Notes: generated from the sequence alone by a model not told the origin. DNA of 64,000 nucleotides from JASLEW01 sp963732005 (GCA_963732005.1 CAVSXT010000002.1:1-64000); one strand, 5' to 3'. Shown: positions 1 through 9,900, counted from the stretch's first letter. Numbers and translations: made by a program.

Positions 1-99
1 AGCTAGCGCACGACGAGCCCCGGGCCGGAGGGCGGAGCCTCCGAGCCGGGCGGGGTCATTGCCTGGTCAGTGGGTCAGGTGTGGGGGAGTGACGGGCGA

Positions 100-558
100 T
101 CAGCGGTGATGCGCGAAGCCGCCGTGGAAGCCGCCGCCATGGAAGCCGCCGCCATGGAAGCCGCCGCCGCGGACAACGCCGCCATGGAAGCCACCGCGGA
201 AGCCGTCATGGAAGCCGCCGCCGACGAAGCCGCCGTGGAAGCCGCCGTGGAAGCCGCCACCGCGGAAGAACGCCGGGCCGTGGCCCCAGAAGCCGCGCAC
301 GAAGACGCGACGGCCGCCGTACCAGCCCCAGTGCGGACCGATCCACGCGGCGCCGACGAAGGCGGCAGCGCCAGGAACCCGGCACCCAGGCGTAGCCTGA
401 GTAGTAGCCAGGCACCCAGACATACCCCATCCAGGCGCCGGCACGCCGACGCCGACATTCACCGCCACGCCGGCAAAGCTGGCGAGCGGTGTCGTCACCA
501 TAGGCGCCAGCGCAAGAACCATCGCCATCTTGAGGAGCTTGCGTTCGCGAGTGATCAT
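100..558 (-). CDS. secreted Gly/His/Phe-rich protein with a displaced central segment
   Basis: A 152-residue frame opens with a basic stretch and a hydrophobic segment (about residues 8-28), a credible signal peptide ending near SFAGVA. The C-terminal third is made of FHGG/GGFHGG repeats. ATG 558 has a strong Shine-Dalgarno (AGGAGGT, complement of 567-573) 8 nt upstream, which supports the start. Proteins of this kind usually carry YxWVPGYW-type motifs in the middle. Here those motifs (YVWVPGYY and YAWVPGSW) are present but in the next frame, between about 440 and 365, after which the annotated frame resumes with AAFVGAAWIGPHW. Two compensating one-base shifts explain this. Function is unknown; a cell-envelope or periplasmic role is inferred from the signal peptide and composition only. 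Confidence 0.7.
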   Translation of the reverse strand: MITRERKLLKMAMVLALAPMVTTPLASFAGVAVNVGVGVPAPGWGMSGCLATTQATPGCRVPGAAAFVGAAWIGPHWGWYGGRRVFVRGFWGHGPAFFRGGGFHGGFHGGFVGGGFHDGFRGGFHGGVVRGGGFHGGGFHGGGFHGGFAHHR

Positions 559-566
559 GATTTGTT

Positions 567-573
567 ACCTCCT
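567..573 (-). promoter_or_regulatory. ribosome binding site of the Gly-rich protein gene
   Basis: AGGAGGT on the minus strand, 8 nt before ATG 558. It fixes the start of the secreted repeat protein. The rest of 574-780 shows no convincing promoter or gene. Confidence 0.75.
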
Positions 574-780
574 GTGTTTTTCTGCGGCCGCCAAGGCATC
601 TAGTTCGCCACCGGCTCGCTTTCGATAGATCTGAAAGTGCAAGCTCGGTACCAGCCTCGCGTTTCGTGAGATCAGCGCCCGCGCCCCCCTATAGCATGGG
701 TGGCCGGACGGGAATCTCCCATTCCCGGCGTCCTTTGCCGATGACTCGACCGTCCGAGGATGGAGGCGAAGGAAAAGACG

Positions 781-2223
781 TCAGGCGGGGTGGGGCGGCT
801 GGCCCAGGTCTTCGGCCGTCGTCCGGGCGCTCGCCGCGGGTGCCAGCCAGCCGTCGAGGGCGGCGGCGCCGCCGATCCACAGCGCTAGCTGGGTGGAGAA
901 ACGCAGGCGATAGGCCTCGTCGCCATCGACGAAAACGGCCATGGCCAGCACCAGAGCACCGTCGCGAGCAGCAAGCCAAGGGCGACGGCTGCCGGCCGAT
1001 CGGCGGTGCGCAGCCGGTAGGTCCGCCAGGCGGCGGCAGCGCAGAGCGGGGGAAGCAGGCGGCGAACGGGGTCTGCGCAGGCCGGCTCCTCCCGCCTTGA
1101 TCGGCGACCTGCTGAAGCTGTTCCAATAGGTGTCGAGCGCCTTGGCCGCCACCTTCCAAGGCTGGTGGATGATGACCTCGACGGCCCGCCGGCCGAGCTC
1201 CGCCGACATCCCGATCATGGCGTAATGGTTCCAGTTGGGCGAGCCGTCATCCTTGCTGGTCATGGTCCAGGGCCGGGATGCCCCGGCAGCGCGCGGGAAC
1301 CAGCGCGAGGGCGGCGGCGGCCGCCGTGTCGGCGCCCGGCAACCGCTCCCAGGAGAAGAGGGCCCATACCGGCGGCGGCGCGATCGCCAGGCCGCGCGAG
1401 AGGTTGTAGCCCTGCCACTCGAATCGCCCCAGACGCCGAAACGCTCCCCGTTCTTGAGTGGCCAGGCGGCAAGCAGCGCGGCGGTGAGCGCCAGCACCGC
1501 CACGATGCGGCGCCGTAGCGCGGGCGGGGCGGCGTGGCTCCCGGCAGCCGCGATCGCAGCCAGCACCGCGCCCGCCCACAGGGGATGGAACAGGGCGCGG
1601 CTGTAGACCAGCACCGCCACCGGCACACAGCAGCCGATGAAGCCGACGACGCCGGGACGGGCGACGAAACGGTGCGCGGCAAGGGCAGCCAGGCTCAGGC
1701 AGAGCAGCTCGTAGATCGGCGTGAAGAACAGATTGAGATAGAAGTAGAAAGCCGGGTCGAGCAGCAGCAGCGCCATCACCGCCGCCCGCAGCCATGGGCG
1801 CAGCCGGAGCCGGAGCAGCAGGCTGGCGGTCGCCGCCACCACCACTCCGCCGATGAGGGCGTGTCGCCCCGAAGAGCCAGGTCTCGATCGCGACGCCGCT
1901 GGCGCGCTCGAAGGCGAGCGCGCCGCCCAGGATGAGGTTGAGCAGCGGCGGCTGGCTGTGGAGGTTCCATAGCGACTCCGCCAGCCGTGCTGCCAGCAGC
2001 TCACGCGGCAGCAGGTTCACGAAGGGCCACGGCACCCACATGCAAAGCCGGCGGCCATGGCGATTGCCAGGATCGCCAGGTAGGCCGCCAGCCAGGCGCC
2101 CACCTCCCGGCGTCCGCCCGTCCACGCGGTCTCGCGACGCGCCGCCGGGATGCTCCCGACCGCCGGCGCCAGGGTGGTGGTCCAGGCCGCGGATGCACGA
2201 CGTGGTGATCGCATGAATGCCAT
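781..2223 (-). pseudogene. polytopic membrane protein gene broken by several frameshifts
   Basis: Coding signal jumps between minus-strand frames. It starts at ATG 2223 (or 2214) with a transmembrane stretch (WLAAYLAILAIAMAAGFAC). It continues in a second frame with PWPFVNLLPRELL and HSQPPLLNLILGG, then in a third with several long hydrophobic helices (from about 1860 to 1480, including DPAFYFYLNLFF and SRALFHPLWAG). It then passes through two more switches (GYNLSRGLAIAPPPVWALFSWE, then PNWNHYAMIGMSAELGRRA) before the stop at 781. Pieced together it would be about 470 residues with many membrane segments. The HSQPPLLN motif and overall layout recall polytopic glycosyltransferase-like proteins, but I do not recognise the family firmly. 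At least four shifts within 1.4 kb mean either a decayed gene or poor local sequence quality. Confidence 0.55.
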
Positions 2224-2265
2224 GACACTCGCGGCGTTCGGGTGCCTGGGGGTGCCGGCCCTGCT

Positions 2266-2655
2266 TCAGGGCAGCAGGACCATTTGCTGAAAGAGATGAT
2301 CGAGGGCCACGTCGGGTGAGTCGCAGAGTCCGGAGTGCACCGCTGAAACCTGGATGATGGTGCTGCGGGGGGCGACCAGCCAATGAAAGCGCTCGCGCCG
2401 CGACAGCCGGGCGATGGGGCCGCCGTCCGGGCTGCCGGCGCAGATCCTGGGGATCGCGGCCAGGTGCTGGGCGACCAGCTCGACGTCCACCGCCGGCCAG
2501 AGCGCCGCCAGCCGCGGCGCGTTCACCTCCACGCGTGCGGCGAGGAAATCGAGTTGCAGGCAGAAGAGCACGACGCCGGCGTTGACCAGCTCGCCGCGCT
2601 CGACCCGTGGCACCACGCGCACCACCGCGTAATCAAACGAGCTCGCCGCCGGCAC
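2266..2655 (-). CDS. DUF3037 family protein
   Basis: About 129 residues beginning VPAASSFDYAVVRVVPRVERGE, then LVNAGVVLFC, the typical opening of DUF3037 proteins (a Y-x-V-V-R-x-V-P strand followed by E-x-x-N-x-G-V-x-L). The start is GTG 2655, chosen because GGAGGAGG (2662-2669, minus strand) lies 6 nt upstream and an upstream extension reads as kinase gene in another frame. It overlaps the end of the HipA-like kinase gene by 23 bp, so the two are translationally coupled. DUF3037 genes often sit beside HipA-like kinase genes. The biochemical role is not established; a partner or regulator of the kinase is an inference. Confidence 0.75.
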   Translation of the reverse strand: MPAASSFDYAVVRVVPRVERGELVNAGVVLFCLQLDFLAARVEVNAPRLAALWPAVDVELVAQHLAAIPRICAGSPDGGPIARLSRRERFHWLVAPRSTIIQVSAVHSGLCDSPDVALDHLFQQMVLLP

Positions 2656-3413
2656 GCGCCGCCTCCTCCGCGAACGCCTGCGACCGCAGGCGGCGGCCGA
2701 GAAAATCGAGATAGCCGGCGCGCTTGCCGGCCGGGGTCGCGGGCCCGGGCTCCGGCACCAGCCAGGCGTCGGGCACCAGCGCCAGCAGCCGCGCGAACAG
2801 CGCCTCGTCCAGGCGCGGCCGCAGGCGCCGGTCGGCCTCCTCGATGCGGCTCGCCCAGGGCAGCAGCACGTGGTTGCGGATCGCCGGGAAACGGCCCTCG
2901 GCGTGCGTCTCGAGGATCGCGCCAGGCGTGGTGGAAGTAGAGCGCCGCGCCGTGATCGATCTGGTAGAGGGTGCGGTGCCACCAGAGGAGGTTGGGGTTG
3001 CGAGCGGTGCGATCGACGTTGGTGACGAAGGCGTCGAACCAGACGACGCCCGAGGCGAGGTCGGCGTCGACCGTATCCCCGGCGGCGGGATCGAAGCTGA
3101 CCGACCCCGGCAGGTAGTCGATGCCGAGATTGAGACCGACGCTGGCGCGCAGCAGCTCGCGGATCTCCGTGTCGGGCTCGTTGCGGCCGAGCGCCTCGTC
3201 GACCTCCATCAACACGATCTCGGGCACCTTGAAGCCCAGCGCCCGGCCGATCTCGCCGGCCACCAGCTCGGCCACCAGCGCGAGCGGCCCCTGGCCGGCG
3301 CCGCGGAACTTGACGACGTAGGTGCCGAGGTCGCTGGCCTCGACGATGGCGGGGAGCGAACCGCCCTCCCGCAGCGGGGTCACGTACCGTGTGGCGCAGA
3401 CGGTGGGCAGCAT
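2633..3413 (-). CDS. HipA-like kinase family protein, frameshifted
   Basis: ATG 3413 follows a GGAG-type ribosome site. The N-terminal part (TRYVTPLREGGSLPAIVEA, then YVVKFRGAGQGPLALVAELVAGEIGR) matches the nucleotide-binding lobe of short HipA-related kinases. NRTARNPN-type residues (VTNVDRTARNPNLLWW) and YQIDHGAALYFHH correspond to the catalytic loop and the metal-binding Asp. Near 2921 the frame is lost by one base; the protein continues in the next frame with GAILETHAEG, ASRIEEADRRLRPRLDEALF and the end GGELV, stopping at 2633. Corrected length is about 259 residues, much shorter than true HipA (about 440), so a HipBA-type toxin role should not be assumed. It pairs with the overlapping DUF3037 gene; no HipB-like repressor is present. 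Confidence 0.7.
2662..2669 (-). promoter_or_regulatory. ribosome binding site deciding the DUF3037 start
   Basis: GGAGGAGG inside the end of the kinase gene, 6 nt before GTG 2655. It selects the GTG as the start of the overlapping downstream gene. Confidence 0.7.
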
Positions 3414-3511
3414 GGGCTCCGGCGCTCGCGGCGCGCTCACCCCGCGCCGCCACGCCGGGACGATAGCAGACGCCGATGGTGCGCGGCCCCGTTGGTGTAT
3501 CGTGCCGGCGC

Positions 3512-4030
3512 ATGGAGCCCTCCGGCCGGCCGCCGCTCCTCCGCTTCGAGAACGCCACCGCCGAAGCGGCGGCGGCAATGGCCGCTCTGCACTCGGCGGT
3601 CGCTCAGGATCTGACGGCGCGGTACGGGCAGGGTCACTGGTCGCGGCAGACCTCCGAGAAGGGCGCGCTGTCCGCCCTGCGGACTTCGCTGGTGCGCGTT
3701 GCATGGCGCGAGGACCGGCTCTGCGCCACCTATGCGCTGACCACCAAGAAGCCCTGGGCGATCGACAGGACGTACTTCAGCGTCTGCACCAGGCCGCTCT
3801 ATCTCATCAACCTGGCTGTCGACCCGCGGCGGCAGGGCCAGGGCTGCGGACGGCTGTGCATCGAGGACGCCAGGCGGATGGCCGGGACCTGGCCTGCCGA
3901 CGCGATTCGGCTCGACGCCTACGACGCCGCAGCCGGCGCGGTGGATTTCTACGCCAAGGCCGGCCTGCGCGAGGTGGGCCGGGTTTCCTACAAGGGCACG
4001 CCCTTGGTTTATTTCGAGCTGCTGCTCTGA
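3512..4030 (+). CDS. GNAT family N-acetyltransferase
   Basis: About 172 residues from ATG 3512 (an ATG at 3476 would add 12 residues of non-family-like sequence). The GNAT acetyl-CoA pyrophosphate loop is clear: YLINLAVDPRRQGQGCGRLC contains the R/Q-x-x-G-x-G/A signature at about residues 110-125. It is followed by the usual Asp-rich strand (IRLDAYDAAAGAVDFYAKAGL) and the final strand with a conserved Tyr (GTPLVYFELLL). The substrate cannot be read from sequence. The gene is divergent from the HipA-like kinase gene and ends 15 bp before peptidase T, so the two plus-strand genes probably share a transcript. Confidence 0.85.
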   Translation: MEPSGRPPLLRFENATAEAAAAMAALHSAVAQDLTARYGQGHWSRQTSEKGALSALRTSLVRVAWREDRLCATYALTTKKPWAIDRTYFSVCTRPLYLINLAVDPRRQGQGCGRLCIEDARRMAGTWPADAIRLDAYDAAAGAVDFYAKAGLREVGRVSYKGTPLVYFELLL

Positions 4031-4045
4031 GCCGCCGAGGTGAGC

Positions 4046-5305
4046 ATGTCCGAAGGCCCCCTGCGTACCAGCTGCGTCGAGCGTTTCCTCCGCTATGTCA
4101 CCTTCGACACGCAATCCAGCGAGGCGTCCCGGACCTATCCCAGCACTGCCGGGCAGCTCGTCCTCCTGCGCCAGCTGGTCGGCGAGCTGCACGAGCTCGG
4201 CCTGCGCGACGCCGCCATCGACGAGCACGGCTACGTCACGGCGACGCTGCCGGCCACCACCCGCAAGGCCGGCGTCCCGGTCATCGGCCTCATCGCCCAC
4301 GTCGATACCTCGCCGGAGATGAGCGGCGCCGGCGTCAAGCCGCTGGTGCATCGCAACTACCAGGGCCAGGACCTGGTGCTGCCGGACGACCCCACGGTCG
4401 TGCTGCGCGCGGCCGAGATCCCCTACCTTGCCGAACGCATCGGCGACGACATCGTGACCGCTTCCGGGACCACCCTCCTCGGCGCCGACAACAAGGCGGG
4501 AGTGGCGGAGATCATGGCCGCCGCCGAGTACCTGCTGGCCCACCCCGAGATCGCCCACGGCGCGATCCGCATCGCCTTCACTCCCGACGAGGAGGTGGGC
4601 GCCGGCACCCGCTATTTCGACGTGGCGAAGTTCGGCGCGCGGTGCGCCTACACGATCGACGGCGGCCGCCGCGGCGAGCTGGAATTCGAAAGCTTTTCCG
4701 CCGACGCCATGACCTTCACCTTTCAGGGTCGCAACACCCATCCCGGCTACGCCAAGGGAGCGATGGTCAACGCCGTCAAGGTGGCCGCCGACTTCCTCTC
4801 CCGCCTGCCCAGGGAAGGCATGTCTCCCGAGACCACGGACGGCCGCGAAGGCTACGTCCATCCCTACGTGATCGACGCCAGCGTCGACCGGACCGCGGTC
4901 AAGTTGCTGATCCGCGACTTCCGGACCGCCGGCCTGGCGGAGAAGGAGAGTTTCCTGACCCGGCTGGCCGAGCAGGCCGCCGCCGCCTGGCCGGGCGCCA
5001 CCTTCACCGCCGAGATCGAGGAGAGCTACCGCAACATGCGGGAGGCGCTGGAGCGGCATCCGGAGGTGGTGGAGCACGCCCGCGAGGCCATTCGCCGGGC
5101 CGGCCTCGAACCGCGCGAGCAACCCATCCGCGGCGGCACCGACGGCTCGCGCCTCAGCTTCATGGGCCTGCCGGCGCCCAACCTGTTCGCCGGCGAGCAG
5201 GACTTCCACTCCCGCCGCGAATGGGTCTCCGCCCAGGACATGGACAAGGCGGTCGAGGTGATCGTCCACCTCGCCCGGATCTGGGAGGAGACGGCGCCGG
5301 AGTGA
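4046..5305 (+). CDS. pepT: peptidase T (tripeptide aminopeptidase, M20B)
   Basis: About 419 residues, the normal length for PepT, which removes N-terminal residues from tripeptides in the cytosol using two zinc ions. Visible metal and catalytic motifs: AHVDTSP (first zinc His and catalytic Asp, residues ~80-86), LGADNKAG (bridging Asp), PDEEVG (catalytic Glu and zinc Glu), YTIDGG (zinc Asp), the lid motif GRNTHPGYAK, and the C-terminal zinc His near DFHSRREW. ATG 4046 is preferred over GTG 4040 because GAGG lies about 5 nt before the ATG. It follows the GNAT gene closely and converges on the halogenase gene. Confidence 0.95.
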   Translation: MSEGPLRTSCVERFLRYVTFDTQSSEASRTYPSTAGQLVLLRQLVGELHELGLRDAAIDEHGYVTATLPATTRKAGVPVIGLIAHVDTSPEMSGAGVKPLVHRNYQGQDLVLPDDPTVVLRAAEIPYLAERIGDDIVTASGTTLLGADNKAGVAEIMAAAEYLLAHPEIAHGAIRIAFTPDEEVGAGTRYFDVAKFGARCAYTIDGGRRGELEFESFSADAMTFTFQGRNTHPGYAKGAMVNAVKVAADFLSRLPREGMSPETTDGREGYVHPYVIDASVDRTAVKLLIRDFRTAGLAEKESFLTRLAEQAAAAWPGATFTAEIEESYRNMREALERHPEVVEHAREAIRRAGLEPREQPIRGGTDGSRLSFMGLPAPNLFAGEQDFHSRREWVSAQDMDKAVEVIVHLARIWEETAPE

Positions 5306-5314
5306 GGCGCCTCA
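5303..5314. terminator. palindrome spanning both convergent stop codons
   Basis: TGAGGCGCCTCA is a perfect 12-bp palindrome. Its first three bases are the pepT stop and its last three, read on the minus strand, are the halogenase stop. A second hairpin-forming stretch (GCCGCC-GCC-GGCGGC, about 5318-5332) lies just inside the halogenase end. No U-tract follows, so it is at best a weak or bidirectional terminator. Confidence 0.3.
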
Positions 5315-6931
5315 ATGGCCGCCGCCGGCGGCACGCAGCAGGTCCGCCTGGGTGGTGACGGCGTCCGCTGGCCCATGCAGCATGTTCAGGTACTCGAAGG
5401 TGCTCGGCAGCGTGACCAGCAGGCGATTGGCCCGCCGCTTGAGGTTGGCGAACACCCGCTCGGCCTCCTCGATCGCCGCCGGCCGGTGCGCGAGCAGCGG
5501 GATGCGCTCGGGGAGCAGGCCCATGCCGGTGAGGATGCAGTAGTAGCTCGAGTTCGGCCAGAAATTGCGGAACTCGTAATCGAAGTTGTTGTAGTAGTGG
5601 GCCATGTCGCCGTCGGCGAGCATGGCGCCCACCGGCAGGCCGGCCTTGTAGGTCTCGAGCGTCTCGAGGATGGCGTCGGACTTCTTCAGCTCCTCCCGAT
5701 TCGCGCGCCAGAACGCGGTGTCGTCGCGTTGGGTCAGGAAGTAGTGGCACTGGATGAAATCCCGCGAGTTGTCGAACATCTGGGCGATCTCGGAATTGAA
5801 GCGGTCGGCCAGCCGCGGAGCGAAGTCGCGGTCGGGAAAATGCTTGACCAGCTGGTAGATGGCGGCATAGATGAAATAGATGCCGCTCGATTCGAGCGGT
5901 TCGAGGAAACATGACGAGAGCCCGATGCCGACGCAGTTCTTGACCCAGGAGCGCCGGTTCCGCCCCGAGCGGAACTTGATCTGGTTGAGCGGCTGCTCCT
6001 CGGGCAGCCCCCAGAGCTCCCGGAACTCCCGGGTCGCCTGCTCCCGCGTGGTGAACCGGCTGGAGTACACGTAGCCGGTGCCGAAGCGGCCGCGCATCGG
6101 GATCTTCCAGGCCCAGCCGTGCTGCATGGCGATGGCGGAGGTGAAGGGCTCGACGCCAAGAGCGGCATCGTCGTGCCGGACGGCCGACGCCACCGCGCTA
6201 TCGCAGAGCAGGTACTCCGACGCATCCATGAAGGGCTCCGCCAGCGCCTGGTTCATGAGCAGCGAGCGGAATCCCGAGCAGTCGACGAACAGGTCCGCCT
6301 GGTAGGCGGTCCCGGTCGTGGTGTGCACCGAGTCGACGAAGCCGTTCAGCGGGTTCAGCTCGACGCGATCGACGTCGGCGATCACCTGCCGCACGCCTCG
6401 TGCCGTCGCCCATTGCTTGAGATAGGCCGCCACCAGGTGGGCGTCGAAGTGCCACGCGTAATACATCTGCCGCGAGCCGTCTAAGGCCCGCGGGCTCTTC
6501 TTGGCGTCGGCCAGCCAGCCGTCGGCGTAGCAGGCATAGTCCAGCGTGACGTCGAACCCCGCCTTCACCTTGCGCAGCCAGTATTGCTGGAGCGGGATGC
6601 CCTCGCAGGCCGGCACGCCACCGAAGAAGTGATAGAAGTGCCCGGGGCTGCCCGGGCCGCGATTGCCGGCCCAGCCGACGTATTTGATCCCCATCTTGAA
6701 CGAGCCGTTGACGTGCGGCATCCACTCTTCCTCGGGGATCCCGAGGAAGTCGAAGAAGACGCGCTGCAGATTGGGCACGGTGGCCTCGCCGACGCCGATC
6801 TTCTTGATCGATTCCGACTCGATCAAGGTGATCTCGACCGTCCCTTGCAGCGCCTTCGCCAGGTAGGCGGCGGTCATCCAGCCGCTGGTGCCGCCGCCTA
6901 CGATCACTACGCTCCTGATGGGCTCGCTCAT
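5312..6931 (-). CDS. flavin-dependent tryptophan halogenase, PrnA/RebH-like
   Basis: The 539-residue length is standard. The FAD site is GGGTSGW (residues 12-18); the halogenase signature WxWxIP is WAWKIP (273-278). The catalytic Lys that forms the chloramine is K79, the same number as in PrnA, and the paired Glu is E347 in LEPLES. Substrate-pocket residues match the tryptophan 7-halogenase type: H101 and F103 in HFYHFFG, and the C-terminal EFRNFWPNSSYYC stretch that positions the indole. The enzyme should chlorinate tryptophan at C7 using FADH2, O2 and chloride; a flavin reductase must be supplied from elsewhere. ATG 6931 overlaps the PKS stop by 4 bp and has GGAG 6 nt upstream. Whether it acts on free or carrier-bound Trp is not decided by sequence; the PrnA resemblance favours free Trp. 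Confidence 0.92.
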   Translation of the reverse strand: MSEPIRSVVIVGGGTSGWMTAAYLAKALQGTVEITLIESESIKKIGVGEATVPNLQRVFFDFLGIPEEEWMPHVNGSFKMGIKYVGWAGNRGPGSPGHFYHFFGGVPACEGIPLQQYWLRKVKAGFDVTLDYACYADGWLADAKKSPRALDGSRQMYYAWHFDAHLVAAYLKQWATARGVRQVIADVDRVELNPLNGFVDSVHTTTGTAYQADLFVDCSGFRSLLMNQALAEPFMDASEYLLCDSAVASAVRHDDAALGVEPFTSAIAMQHGWAWKIPMRGRFGTGYVYSSRFTTREQATREFRELWGLPEEQPLNQIKFRSGRNRRSWVKNCVGIGLSSCFLEPLESSGIYFIYAAIYQLVKHFPDRDFAPRLADRFNSEIAQMFDNSRDFIQCHYFLTQRDDTAFWRANREELKKSDAILETLETYKAGLPVGAMLADGDMAHYYNNFDYEFRNFWPNSSYYCILTGMGLLPERIPLLAHRPAAIEEAERVFANLKRRANRLLVTLPSTFEYLNMLHGPADAVTTQADLLRAAGGGH

Positions 6932-9900
6932 CGCAACTCCTTTGTGGCCACACTCGCCGCCGGGCTCGTGCGTGACGTGAGGAATCGGGCGGCAGTAAGC
7001 GTTTTACGCAGCCGCAGGGTCAGCTCCTGCAGGTGCGGCGGCGCCATCATCGTCTGGTGGTCGCCGGGGACGATCTGCGTCTCCAGCCCGGCTTCGGCCA
7101 GCTCGAGCCAGGCGCGTTCCGGCGCGCTGCCGGCGGGCTGCTGCCGGGCGCGGAAGAAGACGGCGCGGCCGGGATAGGGCGGCGGCGCGTAGGCGAGCAT
7201 GGCCTGGTAGTTCGTCCGCCACAGCTCGATCCGCCGCGCCGCGGTGGCGCGATCGAGATCGGGCGCCGGCTGCCCCGCGGCCGCCAGCTGCGCGAGCACC
7301 CAATCGATCTGCCGCTCGCCGTCGAGCGCGGCCAGCCGCTCGCGATCGAGCTGCAGCCGGCTGCCGAAGATCTCGATCAGCACGTCCGCCGTGGAGCTGA
7401 TGCGCGCCAGCGGCGCGCCCGGTCCCGGGGTATCGATCATCGCCAGCAGGGCGACGCGCTCGCCGGCGGCGCGCAGCCGGCAGGCGACCGCGAAGGCCAG
7501 GGTGCCGCCGAACGATGCCCCCGCCAGGTAGTAGGGGCCGCGTGACTGCACGCTGCGGATGGCCTGCAGGTGACGCTCGGCCATCTCCTCGACCGTGGTC
7601 AGCAAGGGCGCCTCGCCGTCGAAGCCCTGCGGCTGTAAGGCGAGGATGGGTTGGCCGTCACGCAGCCCGGCGGCGAGCGGCGCATAACCGAAGACGCTGC
7701 CGCCCACGGCGTGCAGCAAGAACAGCGGCGCATTGCCGGCGCCCGGCTCCAGCTCCACCACCAGGGGATCTCGCTCCCCCACCAGGGGGTTTCGCTCCCC
7801 CACCAGGGGGACTTGCGACACCACGCCGCCGCCACGGCGCGCCCTCTCGACCGCCGCCGCCAGCCCGGCAAGAGTCCTGGCCTCCAGCACGGCGTGCAGG
7901 GACAGGCCGGCGCCGAACCTCTCGTTGAGCTTGGCAGTGAGCTGCAAGGCCAGCAGCGAATCGCCGCCGAGGGCCAGGAAGCCGTCGCCGGGACGGACCC
8001 GGGGGACGCCCAGCATCCGCCGCCACAGCGCGGCGATCTCGCCGCCGACTTCGCCCAGCTCTTCGCCCGCCGCCGGCTCGCCGAGCGGTTCGCCCGCCGC
8101 CGCCACCGCTTGCCCGGCCTCGTCGGGCGCCGCGACCGCACCGGCCTCGCCGGGCGCCATGGCCGCCATGGCCGCGGTCGCCGCCGCCGTTGCCGGCGAG
8201 AGCCCACCGGCAAGTCCCGCGCTCAGGCGCGCCGCCGCCGCGGGATCAGCGACCGCCCAGTAGCGGCGATGGTCCCAGGCGTAGGTGGGCGCCGTCACCC
8301 GTCGCGGCTCGGTGCCCGCGTGTAGCGCCTCCCAGTCGATCTCGACGCCCGCCTCCCACAGCCGGCCGATCGCCCGCAGGAGGTGCAGGCGCCGCGACGT
8401 GGTGTCGCGGGCGGCAGGCAGGGCCGACAGGATCGTGGCCCCCGCCGCTGCGGCCACCTCGCGGGCGATGCCGCTCAACGCCTGCGTCGGGCCGACCTCG
8501 AGCAGCACGTCGCCGGCGCCGGCGAGCTGGCGGAGCCCGTCGCCGAAACGCACCGGCTCGCGCAGGTGCCGCACCCAATAGCTCGGATCGCCGGTCTCCC
8601 GTTCCGTCACCCAGCTGCCGGTGACGTTGGAAAGGTAAGGGATCCGCGGCGGCGCCAGCACCGTACCCACCACCACCTCGGCGAACGGCAACAGCACCGG
8701 CTCCATGGCCGGCGAGTGGAAGGCGCGCGCGACGCGCAGGCGCCGCGCCTCGATGCCGCGCTCCCGCAGCCGGGCTGCCAGCCGATCGAGCGCCGGCAGG
8801 CTGCCAGCCACGACGCACTGCTCGGGGGCATTGACGATGGCGATGGCGGCGCCCTCCGCCAGCAGCGGCGCCACCGCGGCCTCGCCGGCGGCGATGCCGA
8901 GCATGCCGCCGGGCGGCGCCTGGTCCATCAGCCGCGCCCTCTCGGCCACCAGCCGCAGCGCGTCAGGCAGCCGCAGTACGCCGGACAGGCACGCCGCCGT
9001 GTACTCGCCGAGGCTGTGCCCGAGCAGGGCGGCGGGACGCAGCCCCCAGGCCATGAGCAGCTGCGCCAGGGCATACTCCACGACGAAGACCGCCGGCTGT
9101 CCGATCCAGCCTTCGTAGATCCGCTCCGCCGGCAGCGCCGGTGGAATGCCCTGCCGGCCGTCCACCAACAGCTCGCGCAGGTCGAACCCGAGGATCGGTT
9201 CGAGGATCGCGCAGCAGGCGTCGAGCGCGGCGCGGAACACCGCCTCGCCGGCATAGAGCTCGGTGGCGCCGCCGGGCACCTGGCAACCGAGCCCGGGGAA
9301 CAGGAAGCACAGCCGCGGCGGGCGATCGCCCACCGCCTTCGGCGAGAGGGCGCCGGCCGCATCCGCCAGCTCGGCGGTCGCTTGCGCGGCATCGACGCAG
9401 GCCGCCGACCAGCGGTGCGGCAGCGGTTGGCGGCCGACCTGGAGGGTGTAGGCGAGATCCCCCGGCGGCTGCCGCGGGTGCCGTTCGAGATGCCGGGCAA
9501 GGCGACGAGTGGCCGCCGCCAGGGCGCCGGGCGTGCGGGCGGAGAGCACCAGCAGAGCGGGCGCCCGCGCCGCCACCCGCTCGCCCGGCGGCGGCGCCTC
9601 CTCGATCACCATGTGGACGTTGGTGCCGCCGAGGCCGAACGACGAGACGCCGGCGCGGCGCCGCGCGGCGGGCGGCCGCCAGTCGCGCAGTTCGGTGACG
9701 ACGTGGAAGGGGCTGCCGGCGAAATCGATATGAGGATTGGGACGGTGGTAGTGCAGGCTCGGCACCAGCTTGCCCTCGCGCACCATCAGCACGGCCTTGA
9801 TCAGGCCCGCGATCCCTGCCGCGCTGTCGAGGTGCCCGAGATTGCTCTTCACCGAGCCGAGGGCGCAGAAGCCGCTGGCCGCGGTCGAGCGGCGGAAGGC

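Noticed and set aside
15..57. GC-rich imperfect hairpin downstream of the Gly-rich gene
   Set aside because: The arms match only in part and there is no T-tract on the minus strand, so a terminator call is not supported.
2633..3413. HipBA-type persistence toxin
   Set aside because: No HipB gene, and the protein is far shorter than HipA; only the kinase-fold resemblance is supported.
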